From: WTFY01 sp011523795
Lineage (GTDB): Bacteria; Pseudomonadota; Gammaproteobacteria; UBA4575
NCBI GenBank assembly: GCA_965207475.1
Contig: OZ242278.1
Coordinates: 1,984,001 to 2,048,000 of the forward strand
Direction of reading: 5' to 3'
Length of the DNA stretch: 64,000 nucleotides
Below the pieces are notes generated by a model. That model saw nothing but the letters and a program-made list of their open reading frames with translations, searched no databases and had not been told where the DNA came from. How positions within the stretch are numbered: position 1 is the first letter of the stretch; each line of letters begins with the position of its first letter. The position numbers and the translations under genes are program-made. This document shows positions 1-10,678 of this stretch, in pieces.

Positions 1-9
1 CCGAAGAAC

Positions 10-555
10 GTGCAGGCTGACGGGGAAACGCTGGAAAATCGTGATGTGGACGGTGAGGAATCACCGGATGAGCCCGATGGGGACGCACTGCTTGAGGAGC
101 TGGAAGATGCAAAGCGCATGGCGGGCGAATGCCAGGACAGGATGCTTCGCATGCAGGCGGAAATGGAAAACCTGAGAAAGCGGGCTCAGCGTGACCTGTC
201 CAACGCGCACAAGTTCGCGATCGAGAAGTTCGCCGGTGAACTGCTGCAGGTCAAGGACAGCCTGGAACTGGGCCTGGGTGCGGGGGATGTGAAGGCGGAA
301 AAGCTGCGTGAAGGCACGGAATTGACCCTGAAGATGCTGGTCAGCACCATGCAGAAGTTCTCCATCGAGGAAATCGACCCGGCCGGTGAGGCGTTCGATC
401 CCAATCTTCACCAGGCCATGACCACGCAGGAGAGCCGCGAGCACGAACCGAACACGGTCATCCAGGTCATGCAAAAGGGCTACACGCTGCACGAAAGACT
501 GCTGCGCCCGGCAATGGTCATCGTCTCGAAAGAACCGGATGCTGCCGGGGACTGA
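10..555 (+). CDS. grpE: GrpE, nucleotide exchange factor of DnaK
   Basis: This gene encodes the cytoplasmic co-chaperone that releases ADP from DnaK. The protein of about 181 residues has the GrpE layout: an acidic, disordered N-terminus, a long charged coiled-coil (about residues 25-90), and a C-terminal beta domain with the family pattern around GEAFDPNLHQAM and ending in RLLRPAMVIVSK. A GTG at position 10 is the first visible start. The frame is still open at the window edge, so the true start could lie a few codons upstream. It is followed by dnaK after 133 bases that contain a heat-shock-type promoter. Family assignment is firm; only the exact start is uncertain. Confidence 0.95.
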   Translation: MQADGETLENRDVDGEESPDEPDGDALLEELEDAKRMAGECQDRMLRMQAEMENLRKRAQRDLSNAHKFAIEKFAGELLQVKDSLELGLGAGDVKAEKLREGTELTLKMLVSTMQKFSIEEIDPAGEAFDPNLHQAMTTQESREHEPNTVIQVMQKGYTLHERLLRPAMVIVSKEPDAAGD

Positions 556-591
556 TGGGCACACCGGCGGGTTCCGGCGCATGAAGGGTGC

Positions 592-620
592 CTTGAATCC
601 GGGAAAACTGCCCCAATATT
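592..620 (+). promoter_or_regulatory. Heat-shock (sigma-32 type) promoter of dnaK
   Basis: The sequence CTTGAA (592-597), a 13-base spacer and CCCCAATATT (611-620) match the sigma-32 consensus CTTGAA / CCCCATNT closely. The site lies in the grpE-dnaK gap, about 70 bases before the dnaK start, where such a promoter is expected. The reading is direct; its use in the cell is inferred. Confidence 0.75.
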
Positions 621-688
621 CATGAACCATAGAAGAATTTTTACACCGGACCCGTCTAGCAGGGGCCGGACAATCTTGGAGACAGACA

Positions 689-2617
689 ATGGGAAAGATC
701 ATTGGTATTGATTTAGGCACCACCAATTCGTGCGTGGCCGTCATGGAAGGCAGCACGCCGAAGGTGATTGAAAACAGCGAAGGGGATCGAACCACGCCTT
801 CCGTCATCGCCTTCACGGAGGACAACGAGGCCCTGGTGGGGCAGTCGGCCAAGCGCCAGGCCGTCACCAATCCTGCCAACACCCTGTTTGCAATCAAGCG
901 CCTGATCGGCCGTCGTTTCGAAGAGGACGCCGTGCAGAAGGACATCAAGCTGGTGCCCTACAAGATCATTAGGGCGGACAACGGCGATGCCTGGGTCGAG
1001 ACCAGCCATGGCAAGATGGCAGCGCCTGAAATTTCGGCCAGGATCCTGATGAAGATGAAAAAGACGGCGGAGGAATACCTGGGCGAGGACGTCACCGAGG
1101 CGGTCATTACCGTGCCGGCATACTTCAACGATTCCCAGCGCCAGGCGACCAAGGATGGCGGCAAGATCGCGGGACTGGACGTGAAGCGGATCATCAACGA
1201 GCCCACGGCCGCGGCACTCGCCTACGGCATGGACAAGAAACGCGGTGACAGCAAGATCGCCGTGTACGACCTGGGTGGCGGAACCTTCGATATCTCCATC
1301 ATTGAGATCGCGGAAATCGACGGTGAGCACCAGTTCGAGGTGCTGTCCACGAACGGAGATACCTTTCTCGGCGGGGAAGACTTCGACATGCGCCTGATCG
1401 ACTACCTCGCGGACGAGTTCAAGAAAGACCAGGGTTTCGACCTGCATAACGATCCGCTGGCCCTGCAGCGCCTGAAAGAGGCGGCGGAGAAGGCAAAGAT
1501 CGAACTGTCTTCTGGCCAGCAGACCGAGGTGAACCTTCCGTATATCACGGCTGACCAGAGCGGGCCGAAGCACCTCAACATCAAGGTGACCCGTGCCAAG
1601 CTGGAGGCCCTGGTGGAAGACCTGGTACAGCGCACGATCGCGCCCTGCAGGCAGGCCCTGCAGGATGCGAACCTGAATGCCTCGGACATCAACGACGTGA
1701 TTCTGGTCGGCGGCCAGACCCGCATGCCCAAGGTGCAGCAGGTCGTGCAGGACTTTTTCGGCAAGGAGCCCCGCAAGGATGTCAATCCGGACGAGGCCGT
1801 CGCTGTCGGTGCGGCCATCCAGGCGGGCGTACTCGGGGGGGATGTTAAGGACGTCCTGCTGCTGGACGTCACGCCGCTGTCACTGGGTATCGAAACCCTT
1901 GGCGGTGTCTTGACGAAGCTGATCGAGAAGAACACCACCATACCGACCAACGCGCAGCAGGTGTTCTCGACCGCGGAAAACAACCAGACCGCCGTTACGG
2001 TGCACGTGCTGCAGGGCGAGCGCGAGCAGGCCGCGGCGAACAAGTCGCTGGGCCGGTTTGACCTGTCGGATATCCCGCCTGCGCCGCGCGGCGTACCCCA
2101 GATCGAGGTCACGTTCGATATCGACGCGAACGGCATCCTCAACGTGTCCGCCAAGGACAAGGCGACCGGCAAGGAGCAGTCCATCGTGATCAAGGCCTCA
2201 AGCGGCCTGTCCGAGGATGAAATTGGCAGGATGGTCCAGGATGCCGAGGCGCATGCAGAAGAGGACAAGAAATTTGCCGAGCTGGTCAGCGTGCGCAACC
2301 AGGCCGACCAGATGATCCATGCGACCGAAAAGTCGCTCTCGGAGATGGGAGACAAGGTCGGCCAGGAAGAACGGATGCAGATCGAGAATGCGGTCAAGGA
2401 CCTGAAGGCCGTGCTGGACAAGGACGACAAGGACGTGATTCAAACCAAGACCCAGGCCCTGGCCGAGGTTTCAGGAAAGCTGGCGGAGCGCATGTACGCC
2501 CAGGCAGGCGGTGATGTGCAGCAGGAGGCTCCAGGGGATGCGCAGGGACAGGCAGACGACGAGGAAGTCGTGGACGCCGAGTTCGAGGAAGTGGATAACG
2601 ACGGGAAGAAATCGTAA
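689..2617 (+). CDS. dnaK: DnaK, Hsp70 chaperone
   Basis: This is the ATP-driven Hsp70 chaperone of the cytoplasm, 642 residues (E. coli DnaK has 638). The N-terminal ATPase domain opens with the phosphate-binding GIDLGTTNSC and carries the second signature around VYDLGGGTFDIS. The substrate-binding domain follows the linker DVLLLDVTPLSLG. The C-terminal tail is acidic, with EEVVDAEFEEVD followed by six more residues, so the usual terminal EEVD-like motif is not quite at the end. The ATG at 689 is preceded by GGAGAC. It works with the neighbouring grpE and dnaJ products, and a sigma-32-like promoter lies upstream. Confidence 0.98.
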   Translation: MGKIIGIDLGTTNSCVAVMEGSTPKVIENSEGDRTTPSVIAFTEDNEALVGQSAKRQAVTNPANTLFAIKRLIGRRFEEDAVQKDIKLVPYKIIRADNGDAWVETSHGKMAAPEISARILMKMKKTAEEYLGEDVTEAVITVPAYFNDSQRQATKDGGKIAGLDVKRIINEPTAAALAYGMDKKRGDSKIAVYDLGGGTFDISIIEIAEIDGEHQFEVLSTNGDTFLGGEDFDMRLIDYLADEFKKDQGFDLHNDPLALQRLKEAAEKAKIELSSGQQTEVNLPYITADQSGPKHLNIKVTRAKLEALVEDLVQRTIAPCRQALQDANLNASDINDVILVGGQTRMPKVQQVVQDFFGKEPRKDVNPDEAVAVGAAIQAGVLGGDVKDVLLLDVTPLSLGIETLGGVLTKLIEKNTTIPTNAQQVFSTAENNQTAVTVHVLQGEREQAAANKSLGRFDLSDIPPAPRGVPQIEVTFDIDANGILNVSAKDKATGKEQSIVIKASSGLSEDEIGRMVQDAEAHAEEDKKFAELVSVRNQADQMIHATEKSLSEMGDKVGQEERMQIENAVKDLKAVLDKDDKDVIQTKTQALAEVSGKLAERMYAQAGGDVQQEAPGDAQGQADDEEVVDAEFEEVDNDGKKS

Positions 2618-2762
2618 ACGCTTCCAGTGGACAGCCACCGGCCTGGAAATGCCGGGGGCCGGGCCACGAATGACATGATTTGATACGGAGTGACAACCAG
2701 GGACGTGTAACCGGTCCGGACTCACCGTCGTGAGCCCGGGCCGGCGCGTGCGCAAACGATAA

Positions 2763-3887
2763 ATGGCCAAAAGAGATTACTACGAAGTCCTCGGGGCTGA
2801 CCGGTCGATCAGTGCAGGGGAACTGAAAAAGGCATACCGCAGGCTTGCTATGAAATATCACCCGGACCGTAACCCGGGTGACCGGGAAGCTGAAAGGAAG
2901 TTCAAGGAGGCGAAAGAAGCCTACGAGATCCTGGGTGATCCGCAAAAGCGCCAGGCCTACGACCAGTTCGGACATGCCGGCGTGCAGGGCGGCGCGGCCG
3001 GGAGCACGGCAGATTTCAGCGACATATTCGGGGATATCTTTGGCGATATCTTCGGCAGCGGGCGCGGTGCCTCGCAACGCGTGTACCGGGGCGCGGATCT
3101 CCAGCTTGAAGTGGAGATCAGCCTGGAAGAGGCCGTATTTGGAACCGAATCCACACTGCAGGTGCCCAGGAAGGCGACCTGTGAAAAATGCAACGGATCG
3201 GGCGCTGCACCGGGCACTTCGATCGATAACTGCCCCACCTGTGGAGGAGCGGGACAGGTTCGTATGCAGCAGGGCTTTTTCTCGATCCAGCAGACCTGTC
3301 CGCGATGTCGCGGAAAGGGCAAGATCATCCGGGTGCCCTGTGACTATTGCCGGGGAACCGGTCTCAGGCGCGTGTCGAAGAAACTGTCGGTGAAGATCCC
3401 GGCCGGCGTGGACAGCGGTGACCGGATCCGGCTGACGGGTGAAGGGGAGGCAGGACCCGACAACGGGCCGCCGGGAGACCTTTACGTGCAGGTTCTCGTG
3501 CGGGAACATGAGCTGTTCACACGCCAGGCCAGCGACTTGTGTTGCGAGGTCCCGGTCAGTTTCAGCATGGCAGCCCTGGGGGGTGAGGTTGAAGTCCCCA
3601 CTTTGAAGGGGAGACTGAAGCTGAAAATCCCTGCCGGCACCCAGACCGGGCGGGTATTCCGCCTGCGGGGTGAAGGGGTGAAGCCCGTACGGGGCACTTC
3701 GGTGGGCGACATGCTGTGCAGCATCGTGGTCGAAACACCGGTCAATCTGAACAGGAAGCAGCAGGAATTGCTGAGGCAGTTCGCAAGCACCCTCGAGGAG
3801 GGCGGCAGCCATCATAGTCCCCGCTCGCATACCTGGACTGGCAGCGTCAAGAGCTTTTTCGAAAATCTCAAGTTCTGGTCGGACTGA
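2763..3887 (+). CDS. dnaJ: DnaJ, Hsp40 co-chaperone
   Basis: This is the Hsp40 partner that delivers clients to DnaK and stimulates its ATPase. The 374 residues match the usual length (376 in E. coli). The J domain (1-70) carries the HPD motif at 33-35. A Gly/Phe region follows, with the short tandem FGDIFGDIFG. Four zinc-binding CxxCxGxG repeats have cysteines at 140/143, 157/160, 179/182 and 193/196, and the C-terminal substrate-binding domain completes the protein. It lies 145 bases after dnaK. The gap has GC-rich hairpins but no clear U-run terminator, so co-transcription with dnaK is likely. Confidence 0.97.
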   Translation: MAKRDYYEVLGADRSISAGELKKAYRRLAMKYHPDRNPGDREAERKFKEAKEAYEILGDPQKRQAYDQFGHAGVQGGAAGSTADFSDIFGDIFGDIFGSGRGASQRVYRGADLQLEVEISLEEAVFGTESTLQVPRKATCEKCNGSGAAPGTSIDNCPTCGGAGQVRMQQGFFSIQQTCPRCRGKGKIIRVPCDYCRGTGLRRVSKKLSVKIPAGVDSGDRIRLTGEGEAGPDNGPPGDLYVQVLVREHELFTRQASDLCCEVPVSFSMAALGGEVEVPTLKGRLKLKIPAGTQTGRVFRLRGEGVKPVRGTSVGDMLCSIVVETPVNLNRKQQELLRQFASTLEEGGSHHSPRSHTWTGSVKSFFENLKFWSD

Positions 3888-3966
3888 AATCCCCTGCCAC
3901 GGGTGCGGCAGGCATGATGCAGCCTGCCTCGCCTGCAAATACGGCCTCCGCCCCGGTGTGAGAATG

Positions 3967-3972
3967 TATAAT
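3967..3972 (+). promoter_or_regulatory. Probable -10 box of dapB
   Basis: A perfect TATAAT lies 33 bases before the dapB start, with TG directly before it. No good -35 box is visible 17 bases upstream. It suggests that dapB has its own promoter besides any read-through from dnaKJ. Confidence 0.45.
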
Positions 3973-4004
3973 TGCCGGAGTGACAGATCAGCAAGGAGAC
4001 CGGG

Positions 4005-4805
4005 ATGCTAACGCTGGGAATCAACGGTGCGGGAGGCCGGATGGGTCAGACGCTCGTTCGGGCTTGCGTGGAAGATGAGAAAATGCGCCTGGGCGCCGCA
4101 TTCGAGGCCGCATCGTCCGAAGCACTCGGTGCCGATGCGGGAGAGCTTGCCGGTGCAGGCCGCACCGGCGTGATCGTCCATCACGACCCTCGGCAGTACC
4201 AGGCGAAATTCGAGGTATTGGTCGATTTCACGGTCCCCGAATGCACGATGCGATCGCTCAGGATATGCCGGGAATTCGGAAAATCCATGGTGATCGGTAC
4301 GACGGGGCTGGATTTCGCGCAGAAAAAGACACTGCTGGAAGCGGGCAGTGAGATTTCCATCGTGTTTGCCCCGAACATGAGTACCGGCGTGAACCTGTGC
4401 CTGAAACTGCTGCAGCTCGCAGCACCGGCGCTGGGGGACGATTACGACATTGAGATCATCGAAGCACATCACCGGCACAAGGTGGATGCCCCGTCCGGCA
4501 CGGCGCTGCGCATGGGAGAAGTGGTGGCCGAGAGCCTTGGACGGAACCTGGATGACTGTGCCGTCTACGGAAGGCAGGGGCATACCGGTCCCAGGGATTC
4601 CAGGACCATCGGTTTCGAGACGATCCGGGCCGGCGACATCGTCGGTGAGCATACCGTCATGTTTTCAGGTGCAGGCGAGCGGGTCGAGATCACGCATCGT
4701 GCCTCCAGCCGCATGAGCTTTGCCAGAGGGGCAATACGAGCCGCGGCATGGGTGGCAGACCAGGGTCCCGGGCTTTTCGACATGCAGGACGTGCTCGGAA
4801 TCTAG
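4005..4805 (+). CDS. dapB: DapB, 4-hydroxy-tetrahydrodipicolinate reductase
   Basis: This enzyme carries out the NAD(P)H-dependent reduction step of the diaminopimelate/lysine pathway in the cytoplasm. The 266 residues fit the family (273 in E. coli). The N-terminal dinucleotide-binding motif GINGAGGRMG is at residues 4-13. The catalytic and substrate-binding block reads EAHHRHKVDAPSGTALRMGE. The start ATG at 4005 is supported by GGAGACCGGG upstream. Position between dnaJ and carA is common in gammaproteobacteria. Confidence 0.97.
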   Translation: MLTLGINGAGGRMGQTLVRACVEDEKMRLGAAFEAASSEALGADAGELAGAGRTGVIVHHDPRQYQAKFEVLVDFTVPECTMRSLRICREFGKSMVIGTTGLDFAQKKTLLEAGSEISIVFAPNMSTGVNLCLKLLQLAAPALGDDYDIEIIEAHHRHKVDAPSGTALRMGEVVAESLGRNLDDCAVYGRQGHTGPRDSRTIGFETIRAGDIVGEHTVMFSGAGERVEITHRASSRMSFARGAIRAAAWVADQGPGLFDMQDVLGI

Positions 4806-4914
4806 ACCGGTCCACTGCCACCCTGAGCGGGAGGAAGCACGGGTATGCCGGGAAAGCATGCAATCCTGCAGCTGCCGTCATCACTGAAACAGCCGTTAAT
4901 GTCGGGAGGGGAAC

Positions 4915-5274
4915 ATGGCATTGAACTACGCAATTTTCATACTGGCCGGGGTTCTTGTGGGCGCGGGTGCTTCGTTTACCGGGCTCGGTGGCGGCTTTCT
5001 GGTCGTGCCGTTGCTGGTCGCGCTTGGCTATACCGCGCAGAAGGCGGTCGGAACTTCATTTCTGGCGATCCTGATCATTTCGCTGTCCGCGCTGGTGGCG
5101 CATGGCCGGCTGGCGAACGTCGATTACCGGATCGCCCTTGCCTTGGGCGCGGGCGGGATCATCGGCGCGCAGATTGGACCGCACCTGCTGGAGCATGTCT
5201 CGACCGCGAATTTCAAGAGGATCTTTGCCGTGCTCCTGCTGGGCCTGGCTGCCTACCTGTTCTTCCGGAAATGA
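4915..5274 (+). CDS. Half-size TauE/SafE (DUF81)-like membrane protein
   Basis: This small membrane protein of 119 residues has about four hydrophobic segments. It contains the family pattern GAGASFTGLGGGFLVVPLL near the N-terminus and KAVGTSFLAILIIS after it. Members of the TauE/SafE family transport sulfite, sulfoacetate or related anions. They usually have about 250 residues in two inverted halves; here only one half is present and the frame is intact. It may work as a dimer. The ATG at 4915 follows GGGAGGGGAAC, a good ribosome site. Substrate is unknown. Confidence 0.8.
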   Translation: MALNYAIFILAGVLVGAGASFTGLGGGFLVVPLLVALGYTAQKAVGTSFLAILIISLSALVAHGRLANVDYRIALALGAGGIIGAQIGPHLLEHVSTANFKRIFAVLLLGLAAYLFFRK

Positions 5275-5354
5275 ATGCGGGCAGCATGCTGCGCGCTCCG
5301 CGCGAGCCGGTGCCCGGCAGATAATTCCAAAATTTTCCGGCAACCGGGAAATTA

Positions 5355-5386
5355 CGGTTTCGCAACCGGCTCGAGTTGAGTACAAT
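5355..5386 (+). promoter_or_regulatory. Candidate carA promoter
   Basis: TACAAT at 5381-5386 lies 17 bases after a hexamer reading TTTCGC, giving a plausible but weak sigma-70 promoter. It would start transcription near 5393, just before the terminator-like hairpin at 5422-5452. Confidence 0.4.
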
Positions 5387-5421
5387 CGTCCCGGTCACCC
5401 CAAAGCGCTATTGATTTCATC

Positions 5422-5452
5422 ACGGGACGGCCTGTTCGGACGTCCCGTTTTT
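5422..5452 (+). terminator. Intrinsic terminator in the carA leader (possible attenuator)
   Basis: ACGGGACG (5422-5429) pairs perfectly with CGTCCCGT (5441-5448) across an 11-base loop and runs into TTTTT (5448-5452). This is a textbook intrinsic terminator. It lies only 20 bases before the carA start and after the best carA promoter. A second copy of its 3' arm, CGTCCCG, is at 5387-5393 and could pair with the 5' arm instead. It could simply end transcripts of the upstream genes, but its position suits control of carAB by attenuation. Confidence 0.7.
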
Positions 5453-5472
5453 GTGTACACGGAGGAAAGTGA

Positions 5473-6612
5473 TTGAGTCTGCGACCCGCCTTGCTTGCCC
5501 TGGAAGACGGGAATCTTTTTTGGGGGAGATCCATTGGCGCAGAGGGACTGGCCGCAGGAGAGGTGGTATTCAACACCTCCATGACGGGTTACCAGGAAAT
5601 TCTTACCGATCCGTCCTATGCCCGGCAGATCATCACGCTCACCTACCCGCACATCGGCAATGTGGGCACCAATGCTGAGGACGAGGAATCTGCCGATATT
5701 TATGCCAGTGGCATGGTGATACGGGATCTTTCGTGCCTGGCAAGCAGCTGGCGGTCGCGGTTCGATCTGTCCGCGTACCTCGCCGAGCACAACATCCCGG
5801 GCATTGCGGATATCGATACCCGCAGGCTGACACGGATCCTGCGCGAAAAAGGTGCACAGAATGGCGCCATTGTAGCGGGGGAGGCGGACGAGGAACGTGC
5901 ACTGGTGGCGGCCCGGGGTTTTCCCGGCCTGAAAGGCATGGACCTGGCGCGGGAAGTCACGACCGGGTGTGCCTATCCGTGGGACGAGGGGTGCTGGCAG
6001 GTCAACGGGGAGCATCATGACCGCAACGCGAAGACGCGGTATTCCGTGATTGCGTATGACTTCGGTGTCAAGCGTAACATTCTGCGCATCCTGCATGATT
6101 TCGGATGCGACCTTCGGGTCGTTCCTGCCACCACGCCTGCCCGCGAGGTGCTTGCGCTGCAACCGGACGGAGTGTTCCTGTCCAATGGCCCGGGGGACCC
6201 GGAACCCTGTGACTATGCCATACAGGCCATACGGGAAATCATGGACCGCAAGGTGCCGGTGTTCGGCATCTGCCTGGGCCACCAGTTGCTCGGGCTGGCG
6301 TGCGGTGCACGCACGGTAAAGATGAAATTCGGCCATCACGGTGCCAACCACCCGGTGCAGGACCTGCAGACGGGGTCCGTGATGATCAGCAGCCAGAATC
6401 ACGGGTTTGCGGTGGACGAGGATACCCTGCCGGATTGTCTGCACGCCACGCACCGGTCCCTGTTTGATCACTCGCTGCAGGGAATTCGGCATGCGGACAA
6501 GCCCGCCTACGGTTTTCAGGGCCACCCGGAAGCCAGCCCGGGTCCCCAGGACGTGCGTCCCCTGTTTGAGCCTTTCATTGGCATGATGCGGGACAGCAAG
6601 GCGGCTGGCTGA
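5473..6612 (+). CDS. carA: CarA, carbamoyl-phosphate synthase small (glutaminase) subunit
   Basis: This subunit hydrolyses glutamine and passes ammonia to CarB for carbamoyl phosphate, the precursor of arginine and pyrimidines. The 379 residues match the family (382 in E. coli). The class I glutamine amidotransferase domain shows the nucleophile Cys267 in FGICLGHQ and the His351/Glu353 pair in GFQGHPEASPG. The start is a TTG at 5473, supported by GGAGG eight bases upstream. carB follows after four bases, so the two are one operon. A hairpin with a U-run just upstream suggests attenuation. Confidence 0.97.
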   Translation: MSLRPALLALEDGNLFWGRSIGAEGLAAGEVVFNTSMTGYQEILTDPSYARQIITLTYPHIGNVGTNAEDEESADIYASGMVIRDLSCLASSWRSRFDLSAYLAEHNIPGIADIDTRRLTRILREKGAQNGAIVAGEADEERALVAARGFPGLKGMDLAREVTTGCAYPWDEGCWQVNGEHHDRNAKTRYSVIAYDFGVKRNILRILHDFGCDLRVVPATTPAREVLALQPDGVFLSNGPGDPEPCDYAIQAIREIMDRKVPVFGICLGHQLLGLACGARTVKMKFGHHGANHPVQDLQTGSVMISSQNHGFAVDEDTLPDCLHATHRSLFDHSLQGIRHADKPAYGFQGHPEASPGPQDVRPLFEPFIGMMRDSKAAG

Positions 6613-6616
6613 TCGC

Positions 6617-9859
<3,243 letters not shown>

Positions 9860-9881
9860 GGATCCGTAATTTGATACCGGT

Positions 9882-10370
9882 ATGAACAGAGTTCCACTTA
9901 CAGTACGTGGCGCAGAGCAGTTGCGAAAGGAACTGCACGAACTGAAGTCCGTGAAGCGCCCGCAGGTGATCGAGGCGATCGCCACTGCGCGTGCACATGG
10001 AGATCTCAGGGAAAATGCCGAATACCATGCGGCGCGTGAGCAGCAGTCATTCATCGAAGGCAGAATCCGGGAAATCGAGGGCAAGCTGTCGAATGCTGAG
10101 ATTGTCGATGTTTCCAGGCTCGATGCGGGAGGCCGTGTGACATTCGGGGCCACGGTGGTGCTTGCAGACGGGAATACGGGCGAGGAATTTATCTATACCA
10201 TAGTCGGGGAAGACGAGGCAGACATTAAACAGCGCCTGGTTTCCGTATCCTCGCCAATTGCCCGCGCGATGATCGGCAAGGAAGAGGGCGAGATCATCAC
10301 GGTGGAAGCCCCGGCAGGACACAGGGAATACGAGATCGTGGAAGTCAGCTACGGAGTCGGCGAGACGTAG
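9882..10370 (+). CDS. greA: GreA, transcript cleavage factor
   Basis: GreA rescues backtracked RNA polymerase by stimulating cleavage of the nascent RNA. The 162 residues fit the family (158 in E. coli). The N-terminal antiparallel coiled-coil includes LRENAEYHAAREQQ, whose acidic tip D/E residues act in the polymerase channel. The C-terminal FKBP-like domain has SPIARAMIGKEEGEIITVEAP. The ATG at 9882 has only a weak ribosome site. It lies 22 bases after carB, and carAB-greA is a common gammaproteobacterial arrangement. Confidence 0.97.
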   Translation: MNRVPLTVRGAEQLRKELHELKSVKRPQVIEAIATARAHGDLRENAEYHAAREQQSFIEGRIREIEGKLSNAEIVDVSRLDAGGRVTFGATVVLADGNTGEEFIYTIVGEDEADIKQRLVSVSSPIARAMIGKEEGEIITVEAPAGHREYEIVEVSYGVGET

Positions 10371-10452
10371 GCTGCCCGCTGAACAGACCAGTGTCCGGGT
10401 TCTGGGTGGTATGGCCCGGGTTCGGCAAGGGGTTTTGTGGGAAAGATCAGAA

Positions 10453-10480
10453 CTTGTTTTATATCCCGGAGTCCCAATAT
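10453..10480 (+). promoter_or_regulatory. Possible sigma-32 promoter of ftsH
   Basis: CTTGTT (10453-10458), a 14-base spacer and CCCAATAT (10473-10480) resemble the heat-shock promoter seen before dnaK. It would give ftsH a leader of about 190 bases. ftsH is heat-shock controlled in E. coli, which fits. The rest of the 308-base greA-ftsH gap shows only a small hairpin (GGGTA TGCG TACCC) just before the ftsH start; no gene is convincing there. Confidence 0.4.
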
Positions 10481-10678
10481 TACAGACAGGGAGGCAAATG
10501 TACGCCGTACGGGTTGCCCGGGTCTCATGGCTGGGCATGAACGGTATGGGGTGAGCCTTGTAAGGTGTTCATTCATAAGGGATGAATTACCAAGTGATGT
10601 GCATCGGGTGTATTGGCGGGAGGAAAAGCGGTATAGTTAGGGTCAAAGGGTATGCGTACCCTGAACCAGAGGTAGCTC

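Noticed and set aside
4845..5324. Open frame of 159 codons overlapping the TauE/SafE-like gene
   Set aside because: It is in another frame of a clear membrane protein gene with a good ribosome site, and its composition (Arg, Gly-rich) is that of a shadow in G+C-rich DNA.
10437..10640. 67-codon frame between greA and ftsH
   Set aside because: No ribosome site, no protein-like pattern; the promoter-like sequence for ftsH is a better explanation for this gap.
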